Part shown: positions 22,488-31,392 of the stretch, in pieces
Layout: every line of letters starts with the position of its first letter
Position numbering within the stretch: the first letter of the stretch is position 1
Origin: Vibrio coralliirubri
GTDB taxonomy: Bacteria > Pseudomonadota > Gammaproteobacteria > Enterobacterales > Vibrionaceae
Assembly: GCF_024347375.1 (NCBI RefSeq)
Contig: NZ_AP025470.1
Span: 3,348,001-3,412,000 of the forward strand
Direction: 5' to 3'
DNA length: 64,000 nucleotides
Notes under the pieces: generated by a model
Told to the model about the DNA's origin: nothing
Databases searched by the model: none
Seen by the model: the letters and a program-made list of their open reading frames with translations, nothing else
Made by a program: the position numbers and the translations under genes

Positions 22488-22718
22488 TTACTGGTTTTCA
22501 ATGCGTACTTGCTGAAAGCCAACCGCCATTGCCGACTTAGATGCTAAGTCTAAATCCGCATAATGACACTCTTCACCATGAACATCCGTAAGCAGAACAA
22601 AGCCACCGCCCATATGACGAAACTCCACAACCCAAGACCCTTCTTGAATTGAGGGCTCTATGATGGCTTCAACCAGCATGTTTTCTCTATATAAATTTCG
22701 TAATTCATTGAGTGTCAT
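22488..22718 (-). CDS. Small conserved Vibrio protein of unknown function
   Basis: The 76-residue protein has no signal peptide or membrane segment. It is acidic with a compact alpha/beta appearance: a helical start (LNELRNLYRENM), then strands in WVVEFRHMGGGFVLLTD and a HADLDLASKSA-like helix near the end. I recognise it only as a conserved hypothetical of vibrios, with no function assigned. It lies directly upstream of cysJ on the same strand with about 120 bases between, so it may be its own unit. A GGGATGG ribosome site precedes the ATG. Confidence 0.75.
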   Translation of the reverse strand: MTLNELRNLYRENMLVEAIIEPSIQEGSWVVEFRHMGGGFVLLTDVHGEECHYADLDLASKSAMAVGFQQVRIENQ

Positions 22719-22862
22719 ATTCCATCCCTTGCTTTGACCTCACTACATAGACCTTATAAGAATAGACGCAAATTAGCTCTCTGTAATAAGGATGGTCGAA
22801 AGTGATGAATGTGCTAACTAATTCCAGAAAGATATATACCCAAGTAACCGATAGATATAAAA

Positions 22863-22888
22863 AAACGCCACTTAATAAAGTGGCGTTC
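22863..22888 (-). terminator. Terminator of the outer-membrane protein gene
   Basis: Perfect arms AACGCCACTT and AAGTGGCGTT; on the minus strand the hairpin runs into seven T. It lies 32 bases past the stop of the gene at 22921. Confidence 0.88.
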
Positions 22889-22920
22889 TTAAAATTCGTA
22901 CTAAATTTGCTTTATATGGC

Positions 22921-23592
22921 CTAGAAGCGCACTTCAGCACCAGCAAACCAACCATCGACCATGACAAAACTCTTGCCTAGTTCTGAGCTAAAGAACTCAT
23001 CCGAATCTAGGTCGATAACACGGTAACCACCACGCAGGGCAATTTCAGATTCTGATACAGGGATTCGATATTGAACACCCGCCATCAAGTCAGTGCTCTT
23101 GATACCACTGCTATCACCGAACTCCATCGTACCAATGATATCGAAGTTGGTGTCCGGCACATTGATCTCTGCGTTACCGTAGAAGCTCCACGTGAACTCA
23201 TCAAACGTCGATGTTTTCGCACCCGTCGCTTTTGGTTCAATGTAATTAGAGTTTGAGTATTGAGTAAACGTCACACCAGCATCGAAGTTCATCAACTTGT
23301 GCTCTAACAGTGTGTAGTAAAACGTGTAGTCGTACTTATCAAAAGCCAACGAGTCCGCATCAATAGAGGTATAACGGAAGCTAGCATTTGGGAGCATTGG
23401 GGCATTATGCTCAAATGCGAAATACAACGAAGGTGAGTTAGAGTCGTCATCTTGTCTAACTTCGTTTAGCTTTGTACTTCCCCACCACATATCGGCACCG
23501 ACTTTAGCCGTGTAAGAAAACTCTTCCGCAGCAGACACTGCTGAACTTAAAGATAGCATTCCCACTAAAGCAATTAATGGCATTTTATTCAT
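22921..23592 (-). CDS. Outer-membrane beta-barrel protein (TIGR04219-like)
   Basis: The protein begins with a clear Sec signal peptide (MNKMPLIALVGMLSLSSAVSA, cut before AEEF) and continues as alternating amphipathic strands ending in AGAEVRF, a C-terminal phenylalanine as needed for outer-membrane insertion. This matches a small family of porin-like proteins of unknown substrate in vibrios. The frame extends to 23613, but the ATG at 23592 is chosen because GGAG lies 9 bases upstream and the signal peptide starts there. Own promoter and terminator; no operon partner. Confidence 0.8.
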   Translation of the reverse strand: MNKMPLIALVGMLSLSSAVSAAEEFSYTAKVGADMWWGSTKLNEVRQDDDSNSPSLYFAFEHNAPMLPNASFRYTSIDADSLAFDKYDYTFYYTLLEHKLMNFDAGVTFTQYSNSNYIEPKATGAKTSTFDEFTWSFYGNAEINVPDTNFDIIGTMEFGDSSGIKSTDLMAGVQYRIPVSESEIALRGGYRVIDLDSDEFFSSELGKSFVMVDGWFAGAEVRF

Positions 23593-23727
23593 TTGAGATA
23601 GCTCCAATTCCATATCGTAGTGCTAATTGTATGCACATTCATAGATTATTGGGGAAAATTCTACCACACATCTTAAATTCTCAAACGATAAACCGCTGAC
23701 GAGTAAAGATTTGACGGCACTATGACC

Positions 23728-23949
23728 TTAGTAACGTCTCTGGTTAGAACTGTGTACAAAGTTTTTGAAAAACCACACACCGATTGCAATCACGATCAAC
23801 CAAGGCAGTAACTTAAACACGACGCCCATCATACCTAAGACCAACATGACTAATAACGCGACTCCGGTTGCAGCCAATACCGTCATAAACGTGATACCAG
23901 TGACAAGTAGAGTTGCGACGAAAATAAGAACAAAGATTAATTCAAACAT
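23728..23949 (-). CDS. pspG: Phage shock / envelope stress protein G
   Basis: A 73-residue inner-membrane protein with two or three hydrophobic segments (FVLIFVATLLVTGI, VALLVMLVLGMMGVV, LPWLIVIAIGVWFF) and a short charged tail ending in QRRY. Start MFELIFVL and the KLLPWL core match E. coli PspG, which is part of the Psp envelope stress response. It lies beside dusA as in E. coli. A candidate sigma-54 promoter lies just upstream, which fits PspF control. Confidence 0.9.
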   Translation of the reverse strand: MFELIFVLIFVATLLVTGITFMTVLAATGVALLVMLVLGMMGVVFKLLPWLIVIAIGVWFFKNFVHSSNQRRY

Positions 23950-23997
23950 AATGGTCTCCCTAATGAGTTAATGACCTATCTTTCCTACTTTCTAACA

Positions 23998-24015
23998 TTG
24001 CAGCTTCCATACCAA
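23998..24015 (-). promoter_or_regulatory. Candidate sigma-54 promoter of pspG
   Basis: On the minus strand this reads TTGGTATGGAAGCTGCAA. The invariant GG (-24) and GC (-12) are separated by exactly 10 bases and the flanking bases fit the TTGGCACG-N4-TTGCA consensus at most positions. The leader to the ATG would be about 40 bases. In E. coli pspG is a sigma-54/PspF gene. Confidence 0.72.
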
Positions 24016-24054
24016 GTATGCCAATCCAACAAAACCCTTATTTATCAGATAAAT

Positions 24055-24085
24055 AAAAAGCCACACATCTTCATGCATGGCTTTT
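24055..24085 (-). terminator. Terminator of dusA
   Basis: Arms AAAAGCCA and TGGCTTTT enclose a 14-base loop. On the minus strand the hairpin is followed by TTTTTA. It lies 70 bases beyond the dusA stop. Confidence 0.75.
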
Positions 24086-24155
24086 CGGAAACTTGTGGTG
24101 GTAAATTTGGCCTCTAATGGCGAATTTAGCCTTAAGCTTTTAACTTAGAGGGAGA

Positions 24156-25136
24156 TTAAACATTTAACTCTTTAGGGATCTTAGCCAATGCCGTTTGCAT
24201 CACTTCGATACCTGCACCTTTCTTATGTGCATTTTCACTGATGTAGCGACGCCATTGCCTTGCACCAGGCATGCTTTGGAACAAACCAAGCATATGACGA
24301 GAGATATGTCCTAAGCTTGCGCCATTTGAAAGTTCACGTTCGATGTACGGGTACATCTCTTCAACCACTTGTGAGCGCTTCTTGATTGGCGTGTCTAAAC
24401 CAAAGATCTGCTGATCGACTTCAGCCAAGATAAACGGGCTATGGTAAGCCTCACGGCCGATCATCACACCATCAAGGTGTTGCAAGTGCTCTTTAGTTTG
24501 CTCAAGAGTAGTAATGCCACCATTCACGGCAATCACCAGATCAGAGAAGTCTTTCTTGATTTGATATGCACGATCGTAATCTAGCGGTGGGATCTCACGG
24601 TTCTCTTTCGGGCTAAGACCACTCAACCATGCTTTACGCGCATGGATAGTAAATTGCTCACAGCCACCTTTTTCAGAAACCGTCGAAACAAACTTAGTTA
24701 AAAACTCATAAGAGTCTTGGTCATCGATACCGATACGCGTTTTCACGGTAATTGGGATATCAGTGACTTCTTTCATCGCCGACACACAATCTGCCACCAA
24801 CTCTGGCTCAGCCATCAAGCATGCACCAAAGCGACCATTCTGAACTCGGTCTGAAGGACAACCTACGTTAAGGTTCACTTCATCGTAACCACGCTCACCA
24901 GCAAGTTTCGCACAAGCAGCAAGATCAACCGGGTTTGAACCTCCGAGTTGAAGTGCAAGGGGATGTTCTTGCTCGTTATATTCTAGGAAGTCGCCCTTAC
25001 CATGTAAGATCGCGCCCGTTGTTACCATTTCCGTGTACAGAAGAGTCTGCTGAGAAAGCAAACGGTGAAAGTAACGACAGTGGCGGTCAGTCCAATCGAG
25101 CATTGGAGCGACGGACAACCTACATGAATGTGTCAT
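24156..25136 (-). CDS. dusA: tRNA-dihydrouridine synthase A
   Basis: DusA is an FMN enzyme that reduces uridines 20 and 20a of the tRNA D-loop. Visible features are the opening [16 protein letters not shown], the FMN-barrel segment ALQLGGSNP and the catalytic region [19 protein letters not shown]. The frame runs up to 25193, but the added N-terminus is unlike the family; the ATG at 25136 has AGGG 9 bases in front of it and gives the usual length (326 residues). Neighbours pspG and zur match the E. coli order. Confidence 0.94.
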   Translation of the reverse strand: MTHSCRLSVAPMLDWTDRHCRYFHRLLSQQTLLYTEMVTTGAILHGKGDFLEYNEQEHPLALQLGGSNPVDLAACAKLAGERGYDEVNLNVGCPSDRVQNGRFGACLMAEPELVADCVSAMKEVTDIPITVKTRIGIDDQDSYEFLTKFVSTVSEKGGCEQFTIHARKAWLSGLSPKENREIPPLDYDRAYQIKKDFSDLVIAVNGGITTLEQTKEHLQHLDGVMIGREAYHSPFILAEVDQQIFGLDTPIKKRSQVVEEMYPYIERELSNGASLGHISRHMLGLFQSMPGARQWRRYISENAHKKGAGIEVMQTALAKIPKELNV

Positions 25137-25449
25137 GGCAAAGTACCCTAGTAGCGAGTCAAAAAAATATGCTGGAATACCCAGCAAAAGCAAGGTCGGC
25201 TATTGTAAATGCTATGCCCTATTTGTGCTATATGAACTTTGCCTCACACTTTTTTATAAACCTATTCACCAGATCTCTAATTCAACCTCATTAATCAGTT
25301 ATGCCTTGAGTCACACTGTCATTTTGAGTTACCTTGTCTTATTCAAAGTCGTGGGTCACAATACGCTCTGTACCTGACTTTAATAGAAATCATTGGCTCC
25401 CAAAACGTAGTAACCTAGAAATAAGGTTTGATTAGGGATGTCCGATTGA
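25137..25449. other. Intergenic region between divergent dusA and zur
   Basis: It holds the two divergent promoter regions. No open frame of coding character and no clear Zur operator palindrome was found. A/T-rich runs near 25240-25260 could carry the dusA promoter, but no convincing -35/-10 pair was seen. Confidence 0.5.
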
Positions 25450-25908
25450 ATGGTGAAAAATTTGGACCACACATTAATAGAGCAAGTTGAAGGGATATGC
25501 GCATCGCGAGGCGTTAGATTAACACCTCAAAGAAAGCGAGTGTTTGAGCTCATCCTCTCTAATAAAAAAGCCTCCAGTGCTTATGAATTATTAGAGCAGT
25601 TGAAAGTCAGTGAACCGCAGGCCAAGCCTCCTACAGTTTATCGCGCTTTGGATTTCTTGTTGGAACAAGGTTTCATTCACCGAGTTGAGTCAACCAATAG
25701 CTTCATATGCTGCTGTTCTTGCAATGCCAACAAACATTTCTCCCAACTACTGATCTGCGATAAATGTGGCACTGTGATAGAACTGCAAGACGATGCTCTT
25801 GTCACCCTACTCGCCAGTAACGCTGAGAAGCATGGCTTTCAATTGACGAATCATGTCATTGAATCGCATGGCATTTGCCAATCTTGCTCCTCCGAGATGA
25901 AAGAATAA
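25450..25908 (+). CDS. zur: Zinc uptake regulator (Fur family)
   Basis: The 152-residue protein has a winged-helix DNA-binding part (RGVRLTPQRKRVFELIL ... PPTVYRALDFLLEQGFIHRVES) and a C-terminal metal/dimer domain. Two CxxC pairs (ICDKC, GICQSC) would hold the structural zinc, and a cysteine-rich SFICCCSC segment replaces part of the usual histidine region. Zur represses zinc-uptake genes when zinc-loaded. It lies divergent from dusA and 17 bases before cheX, so the two may be co-transcribed. Confidence 0.9.
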   Translation: MVKNLDHTLIEQVEGICASRGVRLTPQRKRVFELILSNKKASSAYELLEQLKVSEPQAKPPTVYRALDFLLEQGFIHRVESTNSFICCCSCNANKHFSQLLICDKCGTVIELQDDALVTLLASNAEKHGFQLTNHVIESHGICQSCSSEMKE

Positions 25909-25925
25909 GATTATAGAAGAACATT

Positions 25926-26387
25926 ATGCGCGCTGAATTTGTAAACCCGTTTTTAGCTTCTTTGATGAACGTATTAAAAACGATGGCTTCTCTAGAATTG
26001 AAGCCACAAAAACCGAGAGTTAAGAAAGATGAAATCGCTCGTGGTGATGTATCCGGCCTAATTGGTATGGTTGGTACACAGTCTCGTGGCTCTATGTCGA
26101 TCACCTTTGATGAAGGTCTCGCTCTCGAAATCATGGAAAACATGCTCGGTGAACGACCAAACGGCCTCAACGAAGAAGTGACCGATATGGTGGGTGAAAT
26201 CACTAACATGGTGACTGGCGGTGCAAAACGTATTCTTGCGGAAAGCGGTTTTGACTTCGATATGGCAACGCCAATCGTGGTTTCCGGTAAAGGTCATACG
26301 ATTCGTCACAAGTGTGATGGGGCAATCATCATAATGCCTTTCTCATCTCAATGGGGTAATGCTTTCATCGAGATCTGTTTCGAATAA
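25926..26387 (+). CDS. cheX: CheX-type chemotaxis phosphatase
   Basis: CheX removes phosphate from CheY-P to reset the flagellar motor. The 153-residue protein shows the family's active-site pattern E-x-x-N (EITNM, about residues 83-87) followed about 22 residues later by a proline (ATPIVV). The start MRAEFVNPFLASL is typical. It follows zur closely and is separated from pgi by two converging terminators. Vibrios use it with polar-flagellum chemotaxis, in keeping with motX elsewhere in the window. Confidence 0.85.
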   Translation: MRAEFVNPFLASLMNVLKTMASLELKPQKPRVKKDEIARGDVSGLIGMVGTQSRGSMSITFDEGLALEIMENMLGERPNGLNEEVTDMVGEITNMVTGGAKRILAESGFDFDMATPIVVSGKGHTIRHKCDGAIIIMPFSSQWGNAFIEICFE

Positions 26388-26423
26388 CAGCTGTTTATTT
26401 CTAGCAGTACTGAGTATCAAATC

Positions 26424-26456
26424 AAAAAAGGTTGGCATAATGCCAGCCTTTTTTAT
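26424..26456 (+). terminator. Terminator of zur-cheX
   Basis: Arms GGTTGGCA and TGCCAGCC enclose a short loop and run into six T on the plus strand, 36 bases past cheX. Confidence 0.85.
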
Positions 26457-26492
26457 TACCTGCGATTTAACCATTACTTGCTCTACAAATAC

Positions 26493-26523
26493 AAAAATGC
26501 CAACCCGAAGGTTGGCATTTTTT
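26493..26523 (-). terminator. Terminator of pgi
   Basis: Arms ATGCCAACC and GGTTGGCAT enclose loop CGAA. On the minus strand it runs into a T tract. It faces the cheX terminator and shares the GGTTGGCA arm with it. Confidence 0.85.
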
Positions 26524-26540
26524 GGGTGCTATCAACTCAA

Positions 26541-28193
26541 TTAAGCTTTAAGCGCTTTAAATGCGTTGATTAGACCGTTCGTTGAGCTGTCGTGAGACGT
26601 TACTTGAGCATCATCAGCAAGCTCTGGAAGAATTTGGTTTGCTAGTTGCTTACCAAGCTCTACACCCCATTGGTCGAAGCTGAAGATGTTCCAGATAACG
26701 CCTTGAACGAAGATCTTGTGCTCGTACATCGCGATTAGGTTACCTAAAGAGCGAGGGTTGATTTGCTTAACAAGAATTGAGTTCGTTGGGCGGTTACCTT
26801 CAAATACTTTGAAAGGTACTAGCTCAGCCACTTCTTCAGCTGTTTTACCCGCCGCTAGGAATTCGGCTTCTACTGTCTCTTTTGTCTTACCGAATGCTAG
26901 TGCTTCAGTTTGAGCAAAGAAGTTAGACATTAGCTTCTGGTGGTGATCAGATGCTGGGTTGTGACTGATAGCAGGCGCGATGAAGTCTGATGGGATCAGC
27001 TTAGTGCCTTGGTGAATCAGTTGGTAGAACGCGTGCTGGCCGTTTGTACCAGGTTCGCCCCAGATGATAGGACCTGTTTGGTACTCTACTGGGTTGCCTT
27101 CACGGTCAACAAACTTACCGTTCGATTCCATGTTGCCTTGCTGGAAGTAAGCAGCAAAACGGTGCATGTATTGATCGTAAGGAAGAATTGCTTCTGACTC
27201 AGCGCCGTGGAAGTTGTTGTACCAAATACCGATAAGCGCAAGGATTACTGGAATGTTGCTTTCAAACTCAGTTGAAGCAAAGTGATTATCCATCTCGTGA
27301 GCACCTTCTAGCAGCTCTACGAAGTTATCAAAGCCAACAGATAGTGAGATAGAAAGACCGATTGCAGACCATAGTGAGTAACGACCACCAACCCAGTCCC
27401 AAAATTCGAACATGTTGTCAGTATCAATACCAAACTCAGCGACCGCAGTTGCGTTAGTTGATAGTGCTGCGAAGTGTTTAGCTACGTGTGCGTTATCACC
27501 CGCTTCAGCCAAGAACCAATCACGAGCAGAGTGCGCGTTAGTCATTGTTTCTTGAGTAGTGAATGTTTTAGATGCCACTAAGAATAGCGTTGTTTCTGGG
27601 TTAAGAGGCTTAAGTGTCTCAACAATGTGAGTGCCATCTACGTTAGAAACGAAGTGCATGTTTAGACGAGTTTTGTATGGCGTTAGAGCTTCAGTCACCA
27701 TGTATGGACCAAGGTCCGAACCGCCGATACCGATGTTAACTACATCAGTGATCTCTTTACCTGTGTAACCTTTCCACTCACCAGAAACGATACGGTGTGT
27801 GAACAGTTCCATTTTTGCTAGTACTGCGTTCACTGCTGGCATTACGTCTTTGCCATCAACCATTACTGGGTTGTCGCTACGGTTACGTAGAGCAGTGTGA
27901 AGTACTGAACGACCTTCAGTCTTGTTGATTGCATCACCACCGAACATTGCTTCAATTGCAGACTTAACTTCAGTCTCGTTCGCAAGAGCAAATAGGTGCT
28001 GCATAGTTTCAGCATCGATAAGGTTCTTAGAGTAATCCACTAAGATGTCAGAACCGAAACGAGTAGAAAAGCTCTCGAAACGCTTTGCATCTTGAGCAAA
28101 CAGTTCTTTCATATCCATATCTTGAGCAGACTCAAAATGTGCAGTTAGAGCTTTCCACGCTTGTGTATGCGTTGGGTTGATATTTTTCAACAT
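26541..28193 (-). CDS. pgi: Glucose-6-phosphate isomerase
   Basis: Pgi interconverts glucose-6-phosphate and fructose-6-phosphate in glycolysis. The 550-residue length is normal. Signature regions are [16 protein letters not shown] (about 155-170), [16 protein letters not shown], the active-site [15 protein letters not shown] and the second PGI signature [17 protein letters not shown]. It is a single-gene unit with its own terminator; the 326-base stretch upstream separates it from the divergent yjbQ. Confidence 0.98.
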   Translation of the reverse strand: MLKNINPTHTQAWKALTAHFESAQDMDMKELFAQDAKRFESFSTRFGSDILVDYSKNLIDAETMQHLFALANETEVKSAIEAMFGGDAINKTEGRSVLHTALRNRSDNPVMVDGKDVMPAVNAVLAKMELFTHRIVSGEWKGYTGKEITDVVNIGIGGSDLGPYMVTEALTPYKTRLNMHFVSNVDGTHIVETLKPLNPETTLFLVASKTFTTQETMTNAHSARDWFLAEAGDNAHVAKHFAALSTNATAVAEFGIDTDNMFEFWDWVGGRYSLWSAIGLSISLSVGFDNFVELLEGAHEMDNHFASTEFESNIPVILALIGIWYNNFHGAESEAILPYDQYMHRFAAYFQQGNMESNGKFVDREGNPVEYQTGPIIWGEPGTNGQHAFYQLIHQGTKLIPSDFIAPAISHNPASDHHQKLMSNFFAQTEALAFGKTKETVEAEFLAAGKTAEEVAELVPFKVFEGNRPTNSILVKQINPRSLGNLIAMYEHKIFVQGVIWNIFSFDQWGVELGKQLANQILPELADDAQVTSHDSSTNGLINAFKALKA

Positions 28194-28519
28194 GGTATCT
28201 ATCCCGATGTTACTGTAGGTTTTATTCTAAACGTCACCTGGGTGATGAATAGAACCCCCGATTAGGCGAAAGTTTATATTTTTCTGTGATGACCAAACCG
28301 CGTCACCACTGAAAGATTCTTTGTAATTTTTTTTCACGACGTATTATGCCGCATATGAAGAGCTGTACCTTGAGATAAATCAGGATTAGATTTCCTGATA
28401 CAAGAATCGGTACTGACTCTAGCTCTAACATAATTAAATGTGAGCGATACCTGATAAATTCAAGTTCAAAAGATAGCGTTAAACCACTTTTTTTCCAAAT
28501 ACATTATAAAGGATGGCGT
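28194..28519. other. Intergenic region between divergent pgi and yjbQ
   Basis: It must contain both promoters. No open frame with coding character, no tRNA and no long inverted repeat was seen. Confidence 0.5.
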
Positions 28520-28939
28520 ATGTGGATTCAGAAGACTATACACCTAAATGCACGAAAGCGTGGATTTCATCTCATTACTGATGAAATTGAACAACAGATA
28601 CACGATATCAATTCTTTATCTGTTGGTTTATTACATCTTTTTATCCAACATACCTCAGCCAGCCTCACATTAAACGAGAACGCAGATCCTACCGTCCGTA
28701 CTGATATGGAGTCGCACTTCAATAAGTTTGTTCCCGAGCGAGCGCCCTACTACAGACACACCTATGAAGGCGATGATGACATGCCTGCCCACATTAAAGC
28801 ATCGACACTTGGCACCAGTGTGACAATACCGATTAGCAACGGTCGTTTAGCTTTAGGAACATGGCAGGGCATTTACTTAGGTGAGCATCGAGATTGTGGT
28901 GGAAGCCGTACTGTGATTGCGACTATTCAAGGTGAGTAA
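28520..28939 (+). CDS. yjbQ: YjbQ family protein (UPF0047)
   Basis: A 139-residue single-domain protein of the UPF0047 family, with the conserved core [22 protein letters not shown] and the end [25 protein letters not shown]. coli YjbQ has weak thiamine-phosphate synthase activity; the physiological role is unclear. An AAAGGA ribosome site lies 7 bases before the ATG. It stands alone between pgi and the terminator shared with the next, convergent gene. Confidence 0.88.
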   Translation: MWIQKTIHLNARKRGFHLITDEIEQQIHDINSLSVGLLHLFIQHTSASLTLNENADPTVRTDMESHFNKFVPERAPYYRHTYEGDDDMPAHIKASTLGTSVTIPISNGRLALGTWQGIYLGEHRDCGGSRTVIATIQGE

Positions 28940-28987
28940 TCATAACAACCAAAGAGTAATAAGCTCTTAATAAACAGCATGATAAGT

Positions 28988-29023
28988 ACAAAAAAGGGTG
29001 ACACGATTATGTATCACCCTTTA
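28988..29023 (-). terminator. Terminator shared by yjbQ and the convergent dnaB-alr operon
   Basis: Arms AAAGGGTGA and TCACCCTTT; on the minus strand the hairpin is followed by six T, and on the plus strand by TTTAA. Confidence 0.82.
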
Positions 29024-29071
29024 ACAATAAGATAAATTTAACGGCTAAAACTTTGCTTAGTTTAGATAGGC

Positions 29072-30277
29072 TTAGAAAGGCTGGTTTATCATGACCCTAA
29101 AGGTCCCTTCGTCACCACCTCGAGCCAACTCAGCACGTACAACAATGCCTTCCACTTGGAAACGCACCGCGCCACCTAAGCTCCATTTCATGTCCGAGTG
29201 CAGTGTTTTGATGTCGTACTCATCCGCAACGCGCCCCAATTCAGCAAACGCTACCCATTGCCACCAAGGCAAGTCGTAGTAGTTAATCAACGGGATGTCG
29301 CCAAGTGGTTGCCAATCTGGAAGTACTCGGTACTCAGCAGAGTAATGAACCGCAGAGCGACCGTGATAACGACCTCCGGTATAACCTCGTAATCGATACA
29401 AGCCACCAAGTCGAGCTTGCTCCGTTTCTGGCGGACGAGCACAATCTTGCCCAGAGCAGTTATCCCACGTTGGCGTGTCAGCCGTATAGAAATCGAATGC
29501 TAAAACTTGTTGATCGAATAAGTCCCCTAAAGGACCTAAAGCAAAGTACTGACTATTTTGGAAAGTCCACTTGAGCCATAAGTCATCGTTAGACCAGCTA
29601 TCTGCACCTGTGGTGAACTCAAGGTTAGTGTGAGAACCTCTGGTTGGGTTACGTGTGCTATCACGGTTATCCCAATCAAACGCCAAACTAAAGCCTGTCG
29701 CCTCCTCGGTATTATTTAAACCTTCCAACTCACGAGCGGTATAAAAAGGCGTAAATAGAATCGAACTGACACCCGATTCGACTGGCGAAGCAAAGCTCAC
29801 ATCTTTGATTGGCTGAAAAGCGCCGAGCAAGCCATGCTCCGCAACATTGCCCCAAGGTAGCAAATACTTAAACTCAAACTGATAGTTTTGCTCTAAGCCA
29901 TCGGCAATGGTTTTGTCATCGATAGATGAATCGTTATCGCCTTGAGAACCAATGTAATACGGGTTGTCATTGAAGCGCGCTTGATACATCTGAGTGCTAA
30001 ACAATACGTTCTCAGACAAGGCATAGTTAAAAGCCGATAGAAAGCCTACGTAACTGTCTTTGTCCGAATACAGTGCCATACCAAACAGAGCGGCTTGAGG
30101 TTGCCAAACACCCTTTGCGACACCCGCAACCCCAAAGGTGTTACCCATGGTTTCGGTGCTGAAGTAGAAAGGGACAAAGGCTGAATCTTTTTCTTCGCTC
30201 GCAGCGGAAGAAGAAAAGCTGACACCGAGTAATGTCATTACAGACATTAGCCAGTTTCGAGTCGTTCGCTTGAACAT
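29072..30277 (-). CDS. Omp85/BamA-type outer-membrane barrel protein
   Basis: The 401-residue protein has a signal peptide (about 1-26, ending SSSAAS) and no POTRA domains; nearly all the mature part is beta-barrel. The surface-antigen (D15) features are YRLRGYTGGRYHGRSAVHYSAEYR at about 290-315, matching the VRGF/Y region of BamA/TamA barrels, and a terminal phenylalanine (MINQPF). Its function is not known; barrel-only members may be exporters or anchors. It follows alr by 23 bases and so is probably the last gene of dnaB-alr-omp. Confidence 0.8.
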   Translation of the reverse strand: MFKRTTRNWLMSVMTLLGVSFSSSAASEEKDSAFVPFYFSTETMGNTFGVAGVAKGVWQPQAALFGMALYSDKDSYVGFLSAFNYALSENVLFSTQMYQARFNDNPYYIGSQGDNDSSIDDKTIADGLEQNYQFEFKYLLPWGNVAEHGLLGAFQPIKDVSFASPVESGVSSILFTPFYTARELEGLNNTEEATGFSLAFDWDNRDSTRNPTRGSHTNLEFTTGADSWSNDDLWLKWTFQNSQYFALGPLGDLFDQQVLAFDFYTADTPTWDNCSGQDCARPPETEQARLGGLYRLRGYTGGRYHGRSAVHYSAEYRVLPDWQPLGDIPLINYYDLPWWQWVAFAELGRVADEYDIKTLHSDMKWSLGGAVRFQVEGIVVRAELARGGDEGTFRVMINQPF

Positions 30278-30300
30278 AATTTACTTTTCAAGACCCATGA

Positions 30301-31386
30301 TTACTTCACATACTCCATCGCAACACGCGAAGTCAGCTTAGTAACTAACTCGTAAGCGATAGTGCCGATATGTTCAGCCACTTCTTCTGAAGGTAAATCT
30401 TTACCCCACAGAGTCGCTTCATCGCCGACTTTATCTGCCGCATCAGGGCCTAGATCAACCGTTAGCATGTCCATTGACACACGTCCTGCGATCGGTACTT
30501 TTCGACCGTTAACGAACACTGGAGTACCGTTAGGTGCAGTACGAGGATAACCATCACCATAACCAATCGCGATAACACCAACCTTGGTATCACGTTCACT
30601 GGTCCAGTTACCGCCATAACCCACACTTTCACCGGCTTTCACATCGCGAACTGCAATTAGGTGTGAGGTCAGGGTCATCACAGGCAAAAAGCCAAGCTCT
30701 TGCGCCGATTTATCCACAAACGGAGAGACACCGTAAGAGATGATTCCCGGACGAACCCAATCAAGGTGACTGTCTGGCCAAGCGAGTAAACCCGCCGAGG
30801 CAGCAAGTGAACGCTCACCTTCACAACCTTCAGTAAGCGACAAGAAAAGCTCTGTCTGTTCAACGGTGGTTGCTCTATCCAGCTCATCAGCACAACCGAA
30901 GTGGCTCATGTAACGTAGAGGTTTGGCAACATTCGTACATTGATGCAAACGCTCAACAAAGTTTTGGTATTGTTCAGGACGAACACCTAATCGGTGCATA
31001 CCACTGTCGACCTTTAGCCATACCACAACGGGGGTTTCCAAATCCGCATTCTCTAGCGCGCTTAATTGCTCTTCACAATGCACTACAGTTTGAATGTTAT
31101 TGGTCACCAAGATTGGTAAATCGCCCGAAGAGTAAAAACCTTCCAGCAACAAAATAGGTTTAACAATGCCACCAGCACGAAGTTGTAACGCTTCTTCAAT
31201 ACGCGCCACACCAAAAGCATCAGAGCTTTTTGAATGCTTGGCGATATGCAGTAAGCCGTGTCCGTAGCCATTGGCTTTCACAACAGACATGACCTTGCAC
31301 AGAGGAGCCTTCGACTTTATCTGGTTCAGGTTATGTTCGAGCGCGTTTAAGTCAATGCTCGCCGTCGCCGCTTTCATGTAAGTCAT
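30301..31386 (-). CDS. alr: Alanine racemase
   Basis: Alr converts L- to D-alanine for peptidoglycan using PLP. The PLP lysine is in [10 protein letters not shown] (about residue 38) and the catalytic tyrosine region is [10 protein letters not shown] in the C-terminal barrel. It follows dnaB by 6 bases as an operon. Two ATGs three codons apart are possible: GAG at the end of dnaB suits the first, and family alignments ([13 protein letters not shown]) suit the second at 31377. The first is reported. Confidence 0.96.
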   Translation of the reverse strand: MTYMKAATASIDLNALEHNLNQIKSKAPLCKVMSVVKANGYGHGLLHIAKHSKSSDAFGVARIEEALQLRAGGIVKPILLLEGFYSSGDLPILVTNNIQTVVHCEEQLSALENADLETPVVVWLKVDSGMHRLGVRPEQYQNFVERLHQCTNVAKPLRYMSHFGCADELDRATTVEQTELFLSLTEGCEGERSLAASAGLLAWPDSHLDWVRPGIISYGVSPFVDKSAQELGFLPVMTLTSHLIAVRDVKAGESVGYGGNWTSERDTKVGVIAIGYGDGYPRTAPNGTPVFVNGRKVPIAGRVSMDMLTVDLGPDAADKVGDEATLWGKDLPSEEVAEHIGTIAYELVTKLTSRVAMEYVK

Positions 31387-31392
31387 TAGCGA

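Noticed and set aside
25135..25377. 80-codon plus-strand frame in the dusA-zur gap
   Set aside because: It overlaps the dusA start region, and its composition and lack of a ribosome site do not suggest a gene.
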